The notes beneath the pieces were generated by a model. That model searched no databases and was not told where the DNA came from. It saw only the letters and a program-made list of their open reading frames with translations. A DNA stretch of 37,440 bases from Chrysochromulina tobinii (taxonomy: Eukaryota; Haptophyta; Prymnesiales; Chrysochromulinaceae): the NCBI GenBank assembly GCA_001275005.1, contig JWZX01002884.1, positions 1 through 37,440 on the forward strand, read 5' to 3'. Position numbers and translations under genes: made by a program. Below are positions 27,402-36,068 of this stretch, in pieces; within the stretch, counting starts at the first letter, position 1; every line of letters starts with the position of its first letter.

Positions 27402-28049
27402 ATGAGACAGTTTCTATCGACGAACGAGATCTTGTGCGACCACGGCGACCCCGACACCGCTGCTCCGCACACGCACACACTTCTCGTGTGCGCTCGCGGA
27501 AAGCCAAAAACCATGAAAAACTTGGCCAAAAAGGGTTTGCACTCGTCAAGTCTTCAAATGTTTTGGTGCCGGTTCACGTTCACGTTAAATTGCCATCTCG
27601 GCAAGACGCACAGCCACAGGTTTTGGTGCCGGTAGCCGTCATAGCCGCAACACATGAGAAGTTAAGACCTGCCGCTTAGCAAGAGACCGTTTTGCAAATC
27701 CCCAACGCTGAAGTGTCAGTGTGTAGTGTGTACAATTGTAGTGTGGTTTTGAGATTCCCTTCGGGCGTGGGGCGTCTCGGCGTCACGTCATCTGAATGAA
27801 GGCCACGCTCGAAACATACAATGCTCGAATCAATGCACAATGGCTCGAATCAGGATCACAGAATGCCTCTGTAGTACGAGTGTACCCGCCCCCGACCCCG
27901 TTTGCTCTACAGCTCTCAGCTGTCCTAAAATTGTTACTGCTAAAACTCCCCACAATAATCGACTCCTATCGTCCCATCTGAGATCTGTACGCGCCTCCAC
28001 ACAGAAACCTATAGTACATGCGAGGCGGAGAGCAGCTGGACTTCCGGGC
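27402..28049. other. Intergenic spacer
   Basis: 648 bp between two minus-strand genes. A 14-bp direct repeat, GTTTTGGTGCCGGT, occurs at 27560 and 27620. Base composition is lower in G+C than in the coding DNA. No gene or RNA is recognised. Confidence 0.45.
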
Positions 28050-28677
28050 TTAATCGCGGATCGTCATGCTCACGAGCCCCTCTACGTCGACACTAGCCGA
28101 TGCCCAAAACCTGCGTCGTGCACGCCTGCTGGCCGAGAGCTCCTGTTCAGCCGCAGCTCGAGCCCACGCGCTCAGCTCGGGTGTCTCGTCTACCAGCTTC
28201 ACACGGCTTGAACCCTCGTCTAGCCTGTCGACGGTTGATTTCGGAGATAGCGTCATTTTGTGATCCCGCTTTGTGATCCCGCGGCGCGGCAGCCAGGGAG
28301 TCGACGAAGGGTGACCTGCACAGGCGAGCACTGGACCTCTTGGTCAGCATGTGCTGGAAACGACGCTTTGAGCGGCTGCAGATGCATACAGGCAGACGGC
28401 ATCGGGCTTTCGAGGTTCAAGAGCTCTGTTAGCACGCACGGTGTCGGTGACGCATCGCGCTCTCCATCTGCTTCTGCTCGCTGCGCAGGCCTTCGCGGAG
28501 GTGGGAGAGATAGGCGGCCTCCAGTCGTCTGCTGGCATCATCCTCGTTCTCCTCGGCCTCGCAGCACAGCCGCTCGACCCAGTAAAGGTCCTCGGTACTG
28601 ACCATTGACACAACCGATTGTTGCGCGTGCTCCGAACTCATCTCATCGAACAAGGACGCGAGGACGGAGACCTCCAT
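28050..28677 (-). CDS. Small charged protein of unknown function, two exons
   Basis: Exons 28677-28440 and 28315-28050 on the minus strand, with a 124-nt phase-1 intron (GTGCGTG...CTGTGCAG), giving 167 aa. The ATG at 28677 is the first in frame; the frame runs upstream from a GTG. Exon 1 encodes an acidic helix (VERLCCEAEENEDDASRRLE, then LSHLREGLRSEQKQMES). Exon 2 encodes STVDRLDEGSSRVKLVDETP and an Ala/Arg-rich helix, ending VEGLVSMTIRD. The join is chosen because it is in frame and uses a standard donor and acceptor. I recognise no domain. A short tandem duplication (GGGATCACAAA twice) lies just after the acceptor. Exon 2 could also be read differently, so the model is tentative. Confidence 0.5.
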
Positions 28678-29060
28678 GTGAGTCCGCACTGAACGAATTC
28701 TTTTCGACGAAATCTGATTTCCTTTTCGAGAATGGCCGGAAGCTCCCGACGTCCGAACACCCCCTAGGTCTCAGTCACGCAAGGAGTCGACGGTCCGGTC
28801 GACAAGGTTTGGACTGAAGGAAGCAGGAACGCCGGCCCTAACCGTGGTTCCACACTCAACGGAGAACGGACCACATTCCACACTCAACGGACCACCGCAT
28901 ATGAACCCGTCGTATATGAAATATGATCCTCGCCGATCGTGCCGCCTGCCGTAGTTCAGGTCGAGCCTCGCACCGGGCAGTGAGCCCGAGTTCGCGAGTC
29001 GCCATCATGTTGGCAGCGAGCGCGTCAGCACTGATTCGAACTGATTGAATGCTCTGGCCC
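28678..29060. other. Spacer holding the MsrB 3' UTR
   Basis: 383 bp. On the minus strand it begins with the MsrB 3' UTR and its SECIS-like hairpin (28954-29010). A 16-bp direct repeat TTCCACACTCAACGGA is at 28848-28863 and 28876-28891. Promoter elements of the next minus-strand gene should lie towards 28690. Confidence 0.5.
28954..29010 (-). promoter_or_regulatory. Candidate SECIS element in the MsrB 3' UTR
   Basis: Minus strand, about 52 nt after the MsrB stop codon. The core has ATGA at 29008-29005 facing TGA at 28958-28956. Helix: GGCGA pairs TCG(A)CC and CTCGC pairs GCGAG, with a 1-nt and a 2-nt bulge. Unpaired GAACT follows, placing the required AA at 28992-28991, eleven nt after the core. 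A perfect 5-bp upper stem CGGGC/GCCCG closes a TCACT loop. This is the layout of a eukaryotic type II SECIS. Found by hand folding only. Confidence 0.7.
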
Positions 29061-29549
29061 CTACATCACCGCGCAGCCACCGGCAGCTTTGAGCGCCAGG
29101 AGCTCCTCCGGCAGCTTGACCGGCATCTCAATGAGACCCTCGGGAACAGCATCTTTGACGTACTTGATGCAGATCGAATTGACTCAGTGGCGCTCGTCCG
29201 TCTCAGTTTGCGACTCGCCATAGAATACGTGGCCCAGGTGCGAGGAGCAGCCGTTGCAGATGATCTCAAGGCCAGCAGCGTCTCTCTGAACCCCGACGTG
29301 GCAGTTGTCGTCCGTGTAGAAGCACTTGTCGAAAGCATCCCAACCGCAGTCCTTGAACTTGGACGTCGATGAGTACAGAGGGAACTTGCAAGCGCGGCAT
29401 GCGAAATATCCCTCCTTCGGGAAGAACGCGTGATACTCGCCAGTGCCCGCTCTCTCCGTGCCCGCTTTGCGGAGGCACCTGAACTCATTAGGCGTGAGCT
29501 CCTTGGCAAACTCGCTGTTTGGGCGATTATGAGGGAACTTGCCCTCCAT
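29061..29549 (-). CDS. MSRB: Methionine-R-sulfoxide reductase B, selenoprotein
   Basis: 162 aa with selenocysteine at residue 122, encoded by TGA at 29186-29184; the real stop is TAG at 29063-29061. Start ATG at 29549. MsrB reduces methionine-R-sulfoxide in oxidised proteins. Family marks: LTPNEFRCLRKAGTE, GTGEYHAFFPKEGYFACRAC, PLYSSTSKFKDCGWDAF (Cys68 is the likely resolving residue), CNGCSSHLGHVF. CxxC pairs at 51/54 and 98/101 bind structural zinc. The family continues R-[Y/H]-C-x-N-S; here DERH is followed by TGA and then VNSICIKYV, so the TGA sits exactly at the catalytic Cys/Sec. The next 40 codons remain open and end in KAAGGCAVM. Other genes in the window use TGA as a stop, so this is recoding rather than a changed code. 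No targeting peptide is seen. The gene is divergent from the PDZ gene. Confidence 0.92.
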
Positions 29550-29684
29550 GTCGAAAGAGCGAACGCGAGCGTCCTTCTCAGGAATTTCCGAAATGAATAT
29601 GGATCAGACCGCTTTTTTATCGTATATCCAACCAAAGGGCAGGTGTAGGTGTTCTTTTGAACAGCCTGCATAGGGGTTTGTGCG
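29550..29684. promoter_or_regulatory. Shared upstream region of MsrB and PDZ genes
   Basis: 135 bp between divergent start codons (29549 minus, 29685 plus). No core motif is recognised; the call rests on spacing alone. Confidence 0.4.
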
Positions 29685-30307
29685 ATGTCTTCTAAAAGCG
29701 GACACTTTCGCGCGAGGGGAGAAAAGCGGTTCCATCCTCACGCCGCCGCTGATCTCGCGCCAGCCCGGCGACAGGCTATGCCTCGATTATTTCGCCCCGG
29801 ATCGGCGCGCGTCCGACCGATGTCTGCACACGACAGCAACCCGGCCAACATTCGTACTGAGTGTTGCACAAAGGAAGCTGGCGCCAGAGGTGCGCGTTCT
29901 TGCCCGCTTGCGCACCCGATCGCCCGCTTGCGCACCCGATCCGCCGTCTCACGCCACCTCACGCGCTCAAGTCTCGTTCCGAACCGGCAGCGGGCGTGTA
30001 CTTGAAGCAAACGCCAGGCATCATCACGATCGAGAGTGTTGAGCTGTCGAGCCCATTCTTTGGCCTCGTTCATCCGGGTGACCTCATTCATTCCGTGTGT
30101 GCCGAGGTCGATGGGTGCGAACCTCTCGATATGATGGGTGCCAAAGACGTGGCGGACTATGCTAAAATGTTCATCGCTGCTTCTCGGCTCACCGTGAGGG
30201 TTGAGACGCTTGGAATTTCGCCGGAGAAGGCTCCTAAAGCCTCAATGTATACTAAGGCTGCCCGTGTAGCGAGCCCTCAAAGCTGTACTCACTCTACGAG
30301 TACGTAA
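29685..30307 (+). CDS. PDZ-domain protein
   Basis: Two exons, 29685-29889 and 29991-30307, with a 101-nt phase-1 intron (GTGCGC...CCGGCAG), giving 173 aa. The N-terminal 65 residues are basic and unremarkable; internal ATGs exist. The domain begins near the splice junction: AGVYLKQTPGIITIESVELSS, then PFFGLVHPGDLIHSV. These match the carboxylate-binding loop region, the beta strands and the conserved PGD(L/R)I of PDZ folds. DMMGAKDVADYAKMFIAASR gives the second helix, and LTVRVET the last strand. PDZ domains bind C-terminal peptides. The tail is short and Ser/Thr-rich. The intron holds a 20-bp tandem repeat (CGCTTGCGCACCCGATCSCC type, 29908-29945). The start exon is inferred from frame and splice sites only. 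Confidence 0.65.
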
Positions 30308-30486
30308 GTCGTACGGTAAGTCGTGCTCTAAGTCCTAAGAGAGAATTTTAGTCAACACTCGAGCAGAAAATACGTTATGAATAAAGGGCTTCTGAGTCGC
30401 GACATGTGCACATGACACGTCTCGAGCGCTGGCCCGCTGGGCCGTGTAGTTGTTACTCTGCGACTGCTGTGCTACCCTGCCGTGCT

Positions 30487-32139
30487 CTACCGTACATCTG
30501 CTCCATCTGCTCCATCTGCCGCTACATCTGCTACATCTGCTACTGCTGCTGCATGACTGATGCTAGTGCAAGTCGTGGTGGTGCTGCTGCTGCTGGATAC
30601 ACTGACCAACTCCAATTGGCTCGCTGCCGCTCTGGGCGGGAGCCGCGGCACCATCGCGACGCCAATGAAGCAGAGTGTCTGCACGAGCACGACGAGGCCG
30701 ACTGAGTAGAAGAGGAAATTGGGCGACGAGTCGAGCAGCGCACCTGAGGAAGGCAATTAGGGCAATTCGGGCAATTCGGGCAATTAGGGCAATTAGGGCA
30801 ATTCAAATGCCTATAGGAAATGGGGCGACAAGTCGAGCAGCGCACCAGTGAGCGGCGGGCCTAGGACGGCGCCCGCGAGAGCGCCCACGCAGAGCCGCGA
30901 GATCCAGACGCTCGAGAGCGGCACACGCGACTTTGCGAGCATGAGGCCCTGGGGGTACAAGGCTGAGATGCCGAGCCCGACTCCCGCCACACTCGCGAGC
31001 AGCCAAGTATAGTTCGTCGGAGCCGCGACAACGAAGACGACGGCTGAGGTGAGAGCGATGCTGAACTCGATGGCGCAAAAGGCCGCAGGGCGTAACCACC
31101 AGGCAAGCGGCACGGAGAGCAGCCGCCCCGCCAAATGAGCGCCAAAGAAGGCCGAGGTGGCAAACGCGCCGGCCTCTTCGTCCTGGTCCAACTCTGGCGA
31201 ACGTACTATGGCGGTTGTGAGCCAGTCGCCGGGAATGCGCTCGGCCGCGCCCAGGCACGCGTAGAAGCCAAACATGAGCACCATGATCAGGTAGAAGTGT
31301 CGAGGACGGTCGCCAGGCTCGGGCGCCACCGATTCCGGTCCTGTTCCTGGGTCGCCTCCTGGCCCCTCGTCTACCATGGCTGTGGACGCACTTCTGCTTC
31401 CGCGGGCTGTGGGAAGACGAGATGTTTGCTCGTCAGGGTCGCCTCGAGGACGACCACCACCGCCGCTGCTGCTGCCGTTGCCATGACCACACCTGTGCCG
31501 AGCATGCGCGTGCGCTTCTTGGGCAGAGTCTGAGGCTGCGAGCGATAGTGCGGCCCAGTGCTGGCGAGGTGGCGGCACCAGCACAAGCGGAAGGCTGAGC
31601 GCCGCCGTGCTGAGCGCTGCGACGAGATAGAGCAATGGCAATCGCTCCGCTGAGAGGCCGATGGCCTGTGCCAGGAGGGGTGCCACTGTGCTACCTGTGG
31701 ACCATGCGGCATGGAGCAAGTTCATCGCCGGAGCTCCACGCACCTCATCGTCTTCCCACAGCTTGACGAGTAGCACGTTGCCCATCACATCGATGCAGCC
31801 ACCCGCAAAGTTCATGCCTGCGACGAGGAGGACGAAGAGCCACAGACTGCTGGCATGTGGGAAGAGAGCCCCACAAAGCGCCATCATTATCTGCCACGCT
31901 GCCAGTAGCCAATGCGCATAGCGACCGGTCCGGTCCAGGAGCGCGCCCATGAAGATAGTCCCAGCGCCGTAACAAGCTCCACGGGCGATGTACGCTGGCG
32001 CAAGGTTGGATGGGTTGTTGACGCCGACTCGTATGCTGAGCGATGGAAGCGTTGGGCCGACAGTGCCAGGCATGAGCCCGAGGCCGATGAAGAGCACGCA
32101 GTATGCCAAGGTGCAGGCGTAGGGCCCATCAAGTCGCAT
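30487..32139 (-). CDS. Major facilitator superfamily transporter (MFSD4-like)
   Basis: Exons 32139-30846 and 30743-30487 (minus strand), 516 aa. ATG at 32139; the frame extends upstream only from a TTG. Twelve hydrophobic helices are evident in two sets. TM1 (TLAYCVLFIGLGLMPGTVGPTLPSL) has the G-x-x-GPTL seen in MFSD4/NaGLT-type carriers. ARGACYGAGTIFMGALLDRTGRY is TM2 with the loop 2-3 MFS signature D-R-x-G-R. After TM6 comes a long cytosolic loop of about 100 residues, Gly/Ser/Asp-rich. The last helices, VGLGISALYPQGLMLA and GALLDSSPNFLFYSVGLVVLVQTLCF, span the intron. The substrate is unknown. The C-terminal tail (VADVADVAADGADGADVR) comes from a short trinucleotide-like repeat. It is divergent from the dioxygenase gene. 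Confidence 0.85.
30744..30845 (-). repeat. MFS intron: exon duplication plus AATTGCCCT array
   Basis: 102 nt (34 codons, but with a stop), phase 1. The first 31 nt copy the first 31 nt of the next exon (GTGCGCTGCTCGAC..., 29 of 31 matching). The body is five to six 9-bp units CTAATTGCC or CGAATTGCC, in the sense orientation, then CCTTCCTCAG. Confidence 0.9.
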
Positions 32140-32395
32140 CGGTCCTGCCGTTGCGCGTTGAGCCGAGGCCGAGCGCGACCGTCTGGTTGTACGGCGTGTA
32201 CACCTTGAGCTCGTCAATCGCGTTCGGTGCTGTGAAAGCGTAAAAAATCGCAAATTTCTACATTGCGTGCGAATGTGCAGCGGCGTCGTGTCACCGTCGT
32301 TGGCGTCAAGCGTTGGTCAATTTGGTTTCTCTGATGACTTTCCTAATTCGTAACACTCGGTCACGTCTCTCACGCGTACCCTACTCTCTCCCAAC

Positions 32396-34540
32396 ATGCA
32401 GCGACTTTCCGCGCTTGATGTGATTTCGAGTGAAGAGCAGTGCGTGCTGCTGAAGGCTGATGCCGCCAAACTCCGGGCCATCGTCCGTCTGAACGATCGG
32501 GGCCATCAGGGCCATCAGACCTTTTGGCTCGACTACTTTTCTGGGCAGACCTCCACGGCGGGAGAAACACCAGAGCGGACGCGATGCAATCTAGAGCGCC
32601 TTGCACTCGCAGTGATGCATCATCACACACCTGCTGATGGCTGTCTTGGTCCAGGCCTCCATGTGCGCGGCGTTGAGTGGTGGGTTCAGTCGCGTAGCTC
32701 GTCGGCCAGTCGCGTTACCCATCCATGGGGTTCGTGCATTCAGTCGCGTCAACCATCTATGGGCCTGCATTTCGACTCAGACGAGGAGCTCAAGGGTGCC
32801 ACGGGAGAGCACAAGACGCCATGGCTCGCGACCATCACATATCTTGGCTCGCGTGGAGCACCCACCGTCGTATTACCGGTCGTCGGGGACTGCGAAGGTC
32901 ACGCTGAGCTGCTGCCGGAGACGAGCGCAGCGAGCGGCACCTTTGTGTCCTACCCAGTGGCGGGCAAGCACGTCGCATTCGACGGCGGGCTGCTGCATGG
33001 CGTGCTCGCAGAGATGAGCTCGGAAGGACCGGCCGACCCAGACGAGCCGTATGTGCGGTGCACGCTACTGGTCAACATTTGGTGTAGCCACCGGCCCCTT
33101 GCGGCCGTGCGACTGCCTGCCGAGATTGCGGCGACGCTCTCAAACTCGCCACAGGCGGCCTTCTTTGCTGGCGCGACCGCCCTGCCGGCGACTCTGGCGC
33201 CACAGCCTCAGCCAAGGGGGCATGGCGCAGGCTCTCACCCAGATCAGGACAGTGCAGAGGACGCATGGACTGCCTTCGACGTCGGCTTCATCCCCGAGCG
33301 CGCCGTGTGCGCTGCTCACCCCGACTGGCACACGATGACGGTCAAAGGCTTCCCGTTTGCACACCCGAGTCTGGGCCTGCGCCGCCTGATGGCACCGCCC
33401 TCGCCTGCCGTCCAGCCCTCCTTGAAGCTCACGGGGGCCTCCTCGCTCTTCTACGCTCCATGTGTGGAAATTCGGCTCGACGAGGTAGTTGCTGCAGCTG
33501 CAGCGCTTGCGGCGACGATCGCGGCGGCGACACTCACGGCCGTCGTGGTGGCGGGGACTACCGAGGCTGCCACCGTGCCAGTAGTAGAGGCCGTGGGCAT
33601 GGTCGATCCCGCGCAGGCCGCTGCGACCGTGGGAAGCACAGCATTGGCGGTTACGGCAGCGGCTACAGCGGCGGCGGCAGCGGTGGCAGCGGCAGCGGTG
33701 GCGGCGGCGATGGCGGCGACAGCGGCGGTGGCACGAGCCGGTGCGATTGGATCTCAAGCCGACAACGAGCCCGCGCCCGATAAGAACCCCACGTACGAAA
33801 GCTACTTCACAGCGCTGCCCCACGTGGTTCGTCAATGCCTGGTCGAGGGCGAGGAGGTGGATGCATGCGCGCTGGTCGAGGCCCTTCAAACCATCAATGA
33901 ACATGTGGACGATTATCCAACCGAGACCGCCCTCGACTTGCTCAGTGTGAAAGGCGCGATCGATGCGGCCGGCTGCGAGACGCTACGCAGAGCGGTTGAT
34001 GCGACGCGGAGTGTTGTGCTGGACTCCGTGGACCAAATGCCGGAGCATCAGCTGGATCTGAGCCGCGACGAGCTCGAGGGCTATCTCGGGACCTCCACGG
34101 TTGCGAAGCTGTGGCGGCTGCCTCGCCGTCTGGCCTCTCAGCGCGAGAGCGGCGTGCCTGGAGAGACGAGTGACGAGCCGCCCGCGAATCGATGGGCGAA
34201 CCCTGAGCCACAGTACCGCGTGGTGCTCTTCGTGCGTCGGTATTGCCGAGAGACCCGCCCGATGATCAACTTCCACCGGGATACTTGCGCGGTCACCGTG
34301 AACGTGGCACTCGCGGCCGACGAGGCGCACACGGGCGGGCGTCTGCTTGCGATCCTCGACGATGGGTTGCACGAGATCCGGAGGGAGGAGGGAGAGGCGA
34401 CAGTTCATCCCTCCGATGTGCTGCACGCTGTCACGGCTGTCCGCGATGGCGTCCGGTACTCGTTGCTGCTCTTCTTCTTCTTGGAAGCCCTGGCACATGA
34501 GCGGACAGAGTACGTCGACCATCACTGCTACACGACGTGA
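32396..34540 (+). CDS. Protein with two 2OG-Fe(II) oxygenase-like domains
   Basis: 714 aa, single exon as read, ATG at 32396. An N-terminal domain has the iron triad pattern H125-x-D127 (GLHFDSDEEL), H201 (FDGGLLHGV) and R221 (RCTLLVNIW) for 2-oxoglutarate. A C-terminal domain resembles prolyl 4-hydroxylase: H627-x-D629 (MINFHRDTCAVTVNVAL), GGRLLAIL, H677 (PSDVLHAV) and R687. Both sets look complete, so both may be active. They are joined by about 390 residues, including an Ala/Val/Thr-rich tract of about 85 residues (33485-33740) that hints at a linker, a membrane-like segment or a misread intron. I tried GT-AG pairs bounding it and none kept the frame. The substrate is unknown. No signal peptide is visible, so a cytosolic or nuclear site is likely. 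Confidence 0.75.
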   Translation: MQRLSALDVISSEEQCVLLKADAAKLRAIVRLNDRGHQGHQTFWLDYFSGQTSTAGETPERTRCNLERLALAVMHHHTPADGCLGPGLHVRGVEWWVQSRSSSASRVTHPWGSCIQSRQPSMGLHFDSDEELKGATGEHKTPWLATITYLGSRGAPTVVLPVVGDCEGHAELLPETSAASGTFVSYPVAGKHVAFDGGLLHGVLAEMSSEGPADPDEPYVRCTLLVNIWCSHRPLAAVRLPAEIAATLSNSPQAAFFAGATALPATLAPQPQPRGHGAGSHPDQDSAEDAWTAFDVGFIPERAVCAAHPDWHTMTVKGFPFAHPSLGLRRLMAPPSPAVQPSLKLTGASSLFYAPCVEIRLDEVVAAAAALAATIAAATLTAVVVAGTTEAATVPVVEAVGMVDPAQAAATVGSTALAVTAAATAAAAAVAAAAVAAAMAATAAVARAGAIGSQADNEPAPDKNPTYESYFTALPHVVRQCLVEGEEVDACALVEALQTINEHVDDYPTETALDLLSVKGAIDAAGCETLRRAVDATRSVVLDSVDQMPEHQLDLSRDELEGYLGTSTVAKLWRLPRRLASQRESGVPGETSDEPPANRWANPEPQYRVVLFVRRYCRETRPMINFHRDTCAVTVNVALAADEAHTGGRLLAILDDGLHEIRREEGEATVHPSDVLHAVTAVRDGVRYSLLLFFFLEALAHERTEYVDHHCYTT
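33485..33740 (+). repeat. GGC/GCG-rich trinucleotide region encoding poly-Ala tract
   Basis: Imperfect GCG/GCA/GGC codon repeats give an Ala-rich stretch in the coding frame and a Gly/Ser-rich stretch in the next frame. It separates the two oxygenase-like domains and is a likely source of length variation. Confidence 0.6.
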
Positions 34541-34998
34541 AACGCCATGTCCGGTGAGAGCGGTGAGGCGCGTGAGGGATGACCCACAGTGACGTGTGAG
34601 CGTCGGAGCGAGAGCTCTCCCCTAATCGGCTCTAACTGATATCCAGAATGCGTAAGCCCGTAAGCGAGCGTAACCGCTGCATCCATCGCTCGCGCTCCTG
34701 TTTAACACGGCTCGGCTTCTTGGGGCACGGATACGCCGCGGTGTATTGAGTTGAGGTCGCTGGTCCGGAAACGGACGGGATAACGGTAGATGAGTTCGCG
34801 TCGGTGTTGAGTCACAGCAGCGTGATGGAAGACTCTGTAAACGTGTTTCTTCTCGAGAGTCTGAGAATGCCATACTCCTTACCTACGCGCATATCGCATC
34901 GTCCGACTCTGGGATGGCGCTGTGCAGTATCGCGGTTATACACAGGTGACACAGCGCGCAATGGAGGGAGTGTATAAGATCAAGGTGCGCTCGCTCGC
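34541..34998. other. Intergenic spacer between convergent genes
   Basis: 458 bp holding the two 3' ends. I see no repeat, ORF with a recognisable domain, or RNA gene. Confidence 0.45.
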
Positions 34999-35847
34999 CT
35001 ACTTCGGGCACTCGAGGTTGCACGCCTTCTCGGCAGCGGTGCGTATCTGATCGGACCAGTACTTGCAGTTGCTGTCGAACCATTGCTCGCTCGTGCAGTC
35101 GATGCACTGAGAGAAGTAGCCATCGGCTTGCGTCACGCACGACTGCGGTTTCGGGCACGGCAGGTCCGGGGCGTGGCATGCACCTCCCGAGTCGGCGGTA
35201 CACGGGAGGCCGCACTTTGCGGCGGCGGCGGTGCGGATGCTAGGGGACCATCCCTTGCACTGCTGCGCGTACGTCGTCGCGTTCGTGCAATCGACGCACT
35301 GGGCCCAGCTATGGTCGGCCTGTTCGACGCACTGGGCTGGCGCCGTGCACTGCAGCTCGGCGCAGTTGTGGCCACCAGGCGAGGGCCCGGGCGGCGAGGG
35401 TGGCGGCAGCTTCGTGCAGTTCAGCTTGCACTTGGCCTCGGCGGCGGTGCGCATTTGCTCCGACCAGTAGATGCACTGCTCATTGAATGAAGTCGAGTTG
35501 GTGCAGTCGACGCACTTGGCGTAGTACCCGTCCTGCTGGACCACGCACGAGTCTGGTTTGTCGCAGTCAGCATCGGTGTGGTGAGGGCAACGGTCCTTGC
35601 ACGTCGAAATACCGCACTTCGCCTCAGCGGCCAGCAGAAAGGTCTCGGACATGGACTCGCACTGCGTCGCGAACGCCGCCGGGGTACAGTCGGTGCACTG
35701 GGAATAGGACGGGCTCTCAATCACGCATTTCAGGCCGCCTGTGCAGTCCGCATCCGTCTTGCACGTATCCGTCGTGCCGCACTCGAAGCCAATCTTGCAG
35801 AGGAAAGGCATGAGCTTCATCAGCATTCCATGCCTCATGGGGTGCAT
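34999..35847 (-). CDS. Cys-rich secreted protein with four tandem modules
   Basis: 282 aa, ATG at 35847. The N-terminus (MLMKLMPFLCKIGFECG after two earlier Met) is only weakly signal-like, so an upstream exon could supply a better one. The body is four copies of a module of about 60 residues. Each has C-x5-C...CV-x-Q-x-DGY-x-x-C-x-DCT-x5-F-x-x-QC-x-x-WS-x-x-IRTAAEAKC-x-L-x-C. Copies lie at about 23-80, 81-145, 160-215 and 220-280. Spacing of ten cysteines per module implies disulfide-bonded extracellular domains. A Pro-rich linker (KLPPPSPPGPSPGG) separates modules two and three, like algal cell-surface glycoproteins. Asn-x-Ser/Thr sites (NSTS, NATT) occur in the modules. I do not recognise the family. 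Confidence 0.75.
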   Translation of the reverse strand: MHPMRHGMLMKLMPFLCKIGFECGTTDTCKTDADCTGGLKCVIESPSYSQCTDCTPAAFATQCESMSETFLLAAEAKCGISTCKDRCPHHTDADCDKPDSCVVQQDGYYAKCVDCTNSTSFNEQCIYWSEQMRTAAEAKCKLNCTKLPPPSPPGPSPGGHNCAELQCTAPAQCVEQADHSWAQCVDCTNATTYAQQCKGWSPSIRTAAAAKCGLPCTADSGGACHAPDLPCPKPQSCVTQADGYFSQCIDCTSEQWFDSNCKYWSDQIRTAAEKACNLECPK

Positions 35848-36068
35848 GGAATGACGGGTCTAATCGTCAAGGAAGTTAAAATTGAAGAGCGGAACTCCCG
35901 GCGCGGGGACGTGATATGACGTGCATCAGAACGCCGTATCGGAGCTTTCTTACTAGTAATTACATGTACGAAGGACTTGCTTCCCTCGACTTGAATTGAC
36001 TTGACTTGACTTCGTTCTCAAAGCACGATCGTACCGTAATTCGATCGCTTTTGTTGGGGTCTTCCTCA
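35848..36068. promoter_or_regulatory. Upstream region between divergent secreted-protein genes
   Basis: 221 bp between the Cys-rich gene (-) and the lectin gene (+). A TTGACTTGACTTGACTT run at about 35996-36012 is the only notable word. The call rests on geometry. Confidence 0.35.

Noticed and set aside
29184-29186. A changed genetic code with TGA as an amino acid
   Set aside because: Tic22-like, CFAP92-like, patatin, SLC4, LRR, ALG3, LHC and helicase genes all end in TGA at plausible family ends. Local Sec recoding in MsrB is the simpler explanation.
33485-33758. An intron between the two oxygenase-like domains
   Set aside because: Donor GTAGTT at 33485 is attractive, but the acceptors I tried (33737, 33758) give lengths not divisible by three and would shift the C-terminal domain out of frame.
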